Assembly: GCA_016713235.1 (NCBI GenBank)
Contig: JADJPN010000001.1
Coordinates: 186,001-250,000, forward strand
DNA: 64,000 bases
Direction: 5' to 3'
From: Hyphomicrobiales bacterium
GTDB lineage: Bacteria; Pseudomonadota; Alphaproteobacteria; Rhizobiales; Xanthobacteraceae
Shown here: positions 60,902 through 64,000 of the stretch, in pieces
Position numbering within the stretch: the stretch's first letter is position 1
Layout: each line of letters begins with the position of its first letter
Made by a program: the position numbers and the translations under genes
The notes under the pieces: model-generated
What the model was told of the DNA's origin: nothing
The model's database searches: none
Seen by the model: the letters and a program-made list of their open reading frames with translations, nothing else

Positions 60902-62118
60902 GGCTTTTCTTTTGCCGTCACCCGCGTATCGACGGTCGCAACGACCGAAAGACCCGGCAGCAGCAGACGCTCATGCGCATCGGGCACGCGAATGCGAACG
61001 GTAAGCCGCTGTACGACCTTGGTGAAATTTCCGGTTGCGTTCTCTGGCGGCAGCAGGCTGAACAGCGCGCCCGAGGCGGGCGCGAAGCTCTCGACGATAC
61101 CTTCGAGCGGGTGCGCGGAGTCCGCATCCAGCACGAGTTTCACCTTCTGCCCGACCTGGATCGAACCGAGCTGCGTTTCCTTGAAATTTGCGTCGACATA
61201 AATGTCTTCGAGCGGCACCAGCGCGAGCAAACGCTTGCCCGGAGAGACGAAGTCGCCCTGCTGCACCGCCTTGTTGCCGACCATGCCGGCAAATGGCGCG
61301 CGAATGACGGTCGCGTCCAGGTCGCGTTGCGCTTTCGCAAGCATCGCCTCGAGTTCGCGCCGCGTGCGTTCGGCTTCGGTCTTCTGCGCTTTCAGGACTT
61401 CATGGTTCGCTTCGGCAGCGGCGACAGCGGCACGCGCTTGCAAAGTCATCGCCTGTGCGCGGTCGCGCGTGGCGCGCGCGGTATCGTAAGCGGCCCTGCT
61501 CGCAAACTGGTTCTGCGTGAGCTGATCGGTGCGGGCGAAGTCGGCATCCGCGCGGCGCTGATCCGCTTCTGAGGCCGCGAGCGAGGCCTTTGCCTGTTCG
61601 ATCCCGGCTTCGGCGGCGATGACCTGCTTGTCCAGACGTGCGATCGAAGCGTCCTGCGTCGCAGTGCGGGCGGCCGCCTGCTCGACCGCGATCCGGTAGT
61701 CGCCGTCGTCAAGTGTCACGAGCACATCGCCCGCTTTGACCCGCGCGTTGGCGTTCACCGAGACGGATGCGACATAGCCAGAGACGCGCGGCGCCACGAT
61801 CGACATTTCCGCGCCGACATAGGCGTTGTCGGTGGAAACGAGATAACGGCCGACGAAGAACCAGTTGAGCCCGAAATAAAGGACCGCCACACCGGCGACC
61901 GCGCCGGCAACGATCAGGAGAAGCTTCCTCCTGCCCTGCCCGCCGGTCAGGCCCGTGCCGTTATCACCGGCGCTCGCGCCCACAGCATTCGCGTTCATGG
62001 CCGCGGGTTTCGCGGTCTGCGGCACTTCACCTGCGGGCGATTTGGCGCGCGCCTCGAGCGGGACCGGTGTCGCGCCTGCCCCATTTTCCGGCTGCTTTCT
62101 TGCTGCCTCTGGCATCAT
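60898..62118 (-). CDS. HlyD-family periplasmic adaptor, EmrA-like
   Basis: The 406-residue membrane fusion protein has a cytoplasmic N-terminal stretch of about 55 residues, one transmembrane helix (KLLLIVAGAVAGVAVLYFGL), then the split lipoyl domain (YVGAEMSIVAPRVSGYVASV and TVIRAPFAGMVGNKAVQQGDFV) around a long alpha-helical coiled coil. It links the MFS pump to an outer-membrane channel. The ATG at 62118 or 62115 is likely because the upstream bases include the TetR operator. Expression probably depends on the operator at 62131-62149. Confidence 0.9.
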   Translation of the reverse strand: MMPEAARKQPENGAGATPVPLEARAKSPAGEVPQTAKPAAMNANAVGASAGDNGTGLTGGQGRRKLLLIVAGAVAGVAVLYFGLNWFFVGRYLVSTDNAYVGAEMSIVAPRVSGYVASVSVNANARVKAGDVLVTLDDGDYRIAVEQAAARTATQDASIARLDKQVIAAEAGIEQAKASLAASEADQRRADADFARTDQLTQNQFASRAAYDTARATRDRAQAMTLQARAAVAAAEANHEVLKAQKTEAERTRRELEAMLAKAQRDLDATVIRAPFAGMVGNKAVQQGDFVSPGKRLLALVPLEDIYVDANFKETQLGSIQVGQKVKLVLDADSAHPLEGIVESFAPASGALFSLLPPENATGNFTKVVQRLTVRIRVPDAHERLLLPGLSVVATVDTRVTAKEKP

Positions 62119-62130
62119 ACTTATCCGTAT

Positions 62131-62149
62131 TGACCGAACAGTTCGGTCA
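62131..62149. promoter_or_regulatory. TetR-type operator next to the pump genes
   Basis: TGACCGAACAGTTCGGTCA is a perfect 9-1-9 inverted repeat 13 bases before the adaptor start. It shares the core ACCGAAC-N-GTTCGGT with a second site at 62193-62209. It most likely binds the TetR protein encoded beyond it. Confidence 0.85.
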
Positions 62150-62192
62150 TTTTTTCTTGACATAGCTATATTAAAAGGTCAAATCAACTTAC

Positions 62193-62209
62193 AACCGAAC
62201 CGTTCGGTT
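62193..62209. promoter_or_regulatory. TetR-type operator next to the regulator gene
   Basis: AACCGAACCGTTCGGTT is an 8-1-8 inverted repeat with the same ACCGAAC-N-GTTCGGT core as the first operator. Centres are about 61 bases apart, close to six helix turns. It ends 18 bases before the tetR ATG, fit for autoregulation. Confidence 0.85.
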
Positions 62210-62227
62210 CGATTTGACGGAGTTTTT

Positions 62228-62857
62228 ATGCCCGAGAGTGCTGCCCTGCGCCCTGCCGAAAACGACAAGCGTGCGCAGATTCTGGAAGGCGCGGGCAAAG
62301 TGTTCTTTGCGCGCGGCTTCGACGGCGCGAGCATGTCGGATATCGCGGCGGCGGCCGGCGTCTCCAAGGGCACACTCTACGTCTATTTCGAGAACAAGGA
62401 GCGGTTGTTCGCAGCCCTCGTCGAGGAGCACTCGCGCGAGATCGGCGAATCCGGGTTGCGGCTCGACCCCACGGATACCGACCTGCGTGGTGCGCTCACC
62501 AAGACCGCGCGAGCCTATCTCGAGGTGCTTGCGCAGCCCGACCATGTCGCATGGCTTCGCACCGTGATCGGCGCGGCGGAAAAATTTCCCGAACTCGGCC
62601 AGACCTTTGTCGATTCCGGCCCGCGCCGTGCCGCGCAGAAACTCTCCGACTGGTTTCGCGCGCATATTTCCCGCGGCCGGCTCAAAATCGACAATGTCGA
62701 GATCGCCGCCTGGCAATTCATGATGATGATCCAGGGACCGATCCTGGTGCCGATGCTTTACGGCGGCGAGGCTCGTCCCTCGTCCGCGCGCATCGAGGAA
62801 GTCGTGAAGCAATCCGTCGATACGTTTCTCGCGGCCTACGCCAAGAAAACGTCTTAA
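62228..62857 (+). CDS. TetR-family transcriptional regulator of the divergent efflux pump
   Basis: The 209-residue regulator has a typical TetR N-terminal helix-turn-helix (ASMSDIAAAAGVSKGTLYVYFENKERLF, about residues 35-61) and an all-helical ligand/dimer domain related to the AcrR C-terminal type. It is divergent from the EmrAB-like genes, and the 109-base intergenic region holds two matching operators. The simplest model is repression of both the pump and itself, relieved by a pump substrate. Its stop overlaps convergent glpD by 4 bases. Confidence 0.9.
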   Translation: MPESAALRPAENDKRAQILEGAGKVFFARGFDGASMSDIAAAAGVSKGTLYVYFENKERLFAALVEEHSREIGESGLRLDPTDTDLRGALTKTARAYLEVLAQPDHVAWLRTVIGAAEKFPELGQTFVDSGPRRAAQKLSDWFRAHISRGRLKIDNVEIAAWQFMMMIQGPILVPMLYGGEARPSSARIEEVVKQSVDTFLAAYAKKTS

Positions 62858-64000
62858 GCAGCCAACGCAGTTTTAACGGCGTCGATCTCGATTTGGCTCG
62901 CGCCGACCCCGAGCTTGGTACGGCGGAACAGAACGTCGTCTGCGGTCTTCGCCCACTCGTGTTCACGAAGATAAGCGAGCTCGCGCGCATGCAGATCGCC
63001 GGCAAGACGCACGCCGAGATCTTCGATCTTCTTCGCGTCGCCCAACATATTCATCACGCGGCGGCCGTAGGCATGGGCGATACGGCGTGCCGTCGCCGCC
63101 GGAAGATAAGCGTGATCGCGCGCAAGATCGGCGAGCAAACCATCGAAGCCGCGCGCACCGAGATCGCCGCCCGGCAGCGGCTCGTTTGCGGTCCATGCCG
63201 CGCGCATCGCGAGCCAATGGCCGAGCTTGTTCACGACATCCTCGCTCATCGCACGGTACGCGGTGAGCTTGCCGCCGATCAGCGAGAGCAGCGGCGCTTC
63301 GCCATAACTGCCATCGGCTACGATTTTGTATTCGCGCGTTGCGCTCGAGGCGGAGCCTTTGCCATCGTCGATCAGCGGGCGAACGCCTGCGAAGGTCCAG
63401 ACCACGCGCGATGGTTCGACAGCGGTTTTGAAGAAATGCTCGGCCAAGCGGCAGAGATACTGGATTTCTTCCGCGCTGGCGGTGGCGTGCCCCGGGTCTC
63501 CCGCGATTTCCACATCGGTGGTTCCGATCAGCGTGTACTTCTCGCCGAAGGGGATCGCGAAAATGATGCGGCCGTCATTGTTCTGAAGAACGTAAGCGCG
63601 GTCATGCGTGTAAAGCCGCGGATAGACGATATGGCTGCCCTTGACGAGGCGGACATTGACGGGCGCGGCGCCCTTCACGATCGTCTCGATCACGCTCCCA
63701 GCCCATGGACCGGCGGCATTCACGAGCGCGCGCGCATGCAGCGTTTCGCGTTTCACGCCTTCGGCAAGCACCAGTTCCCAGCGCTGCCCGACACGGCGCG
63801 CGGAAACAAGTCTTGTCTTTGTTCGGATGTCGGCACCGCGCTCTTGCGCATCGATCGCGTTCGCGATCACGAGCCGCGCATCGTCGGCGACGCAATCCGA
63901 ATATTCGAAGCCAGCGCCGCCGCTGGCGCGGAGCGGCGCGCCGGCGGGATCGTCGGCAAGGTCGAGCACGCGCGACTTTGGCAACACGGACCGGCCCGCG
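62854..64000 (-). CDS. glpD: Aerobic glycerol-3-phosphate dehydrogenase (5' partial)
   Basis: The C-terminal 382 residues of a flavin-dependent glycerol-3-phosphate dehydrogenase are present, and the frame stays open to the right edge, so the FAD-binding N-terminus lies outside. Visible parts are FEYSDCVADDARLVIANAIDA, LVNAAGPWAG, LVKGSHIVYPRLY, IPFGEKYTLIGTTD, WTFAGVRPLIDDG and LLSLIGGKLTAYR, all conserved in GlpD. The enzyme oxidises glycerol-3-phosphate to dihydroxyacetone phosphate at the inner membrane and feeds ubiquinone. The C-terminal domain (HARELAYLREHEWAKTADDVLFRRTKLG) is complete. Confidence 0.95.
   Translation of the reverse strand, partial: AGRSVLPKSRVLDLADDPAGAPLRASGGAGFEYSDCVADDARLVIANAIDAQERGADIRTKTRLVSARRVGQRWELVLAEGVKRETLHARALVNAAGPWAGSVIETIVKGAAPVNVRLVKGSHIVYPRLYTHDRAYVLQNNDGRIIFAIPFGEKYTLIGTTDVEIAGDPGHATASAEEIQYLCRLAEHFFKTAVEPSRVVWTFAGVRPLIDDGKGSASSATREYKIVADGSYGEAPLLSLIGGKLTAYRAMSEDVVNKLGHWLAMRAAWTANEPLPGGDLGARGFDGLLADLARDHAYLPAATARRIAHAYGRRVMNMLGDAKKIEDLGVRLAGDLHARELAYLREHEWAKTADDVLFRRTKLGVGASQIEIDAVKTALAA

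Noticed and set aside
1..64000. tRNA, rRNA, insertion sequence or prophage genes
   Set aside because: No transposase, integrase or phage protein and no recognisable tRNA or rRNA sequence was found. Intergenic regions are short.

Overview
The window is a compact, GC-rich chromosomal segment of an alphaproteobacterium, most probably order Hyphomicrobiales (Rhizobiales) near the Bradyrhizobium/Xanthobacteraceae group. The evidence is the oxidase order ctaC-ctaD-ctaB-coxF-ctaG-ctaE-DUF983-surf1-thrC-M16 peptidase, the block DUF4170-acyltransferase-waaA-lpxK-DUF2093, a DUF6101-like gene next to ubiA, and Irr-type iron control elements at bfd and bfr. Many genes abut or overlap by 4 bp. I see no rRNA, tRNA, CRISPR array, transposase or phage gene.

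Layout. 0-2.7 kb: an iron-complex/cobalamin-type ABC importer whose binding-protein gene is cut by the left edge. 2.7-14.5 kb: three membrane-anchored Hanks-type Ser/Thr kinases and an orphan carrying the same C-terminal domain, interspersed with an aldehyde dehydrogenase, a hydratase, arsC, panE and the iron-storage pair bfd-bfr. 14.5-17.4 kb: a ferric-iron FbpAB importer without its ATPase. 17.4-26 kb: acetoacetyl-CoA synthetase, an AsmA-like protein, a secreted unknown, a GNAT, an M16 peptidase and threonine synthase. 26.2-32.6 kb: the aa3 cytochrome c oxidase operon with its assembly factors. 32.9-45.6 kb: IalB, a DMT exporter, two different glutamate-cysteine ligase families, rsmE, ubiA, cysQ, the Kdo/lipid A genes and xseA. 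45.7-55.7 kb: purD, a fluoroacetate-dehalogenase-like hydrolase, a phosphotransferase, a patatin, tadA, an RNA pseudouridine synthase, rsmD, mutL, arfB and pgi. 55.7-58.6 kb: PotGHI polyamine importer. 58.7-64 kb: an Rnk-like factor, an EmrAB-type pump with a divergent TetR regulator and two matching operators, and glpD cut by the right edge.

The window's most unusual property is that eight otherwise normal genes are broken. Kinase 3, the AsmA-like gene (two compensating shifts), surf1, gshA, xseA and the rluB-like gene carry 1-2 base frame changes. ctaB has an in-frame TAG plus a frameshift, and ubiA lacks its 3' third. Several are core genes and the flanking protein sequence is well conserved, so uncorrected sequencing error is the simplest explanation for the indels, with very recent decay as the alternative.

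Biologically the best leads are the kinase family with a shared exported Cys-containing domain, the iron-responsive boxes linking storage (bfd, bfr) and uptake (fbpA), and a hydrolase carrying the residue set of fluoroacetate dehalogenases.
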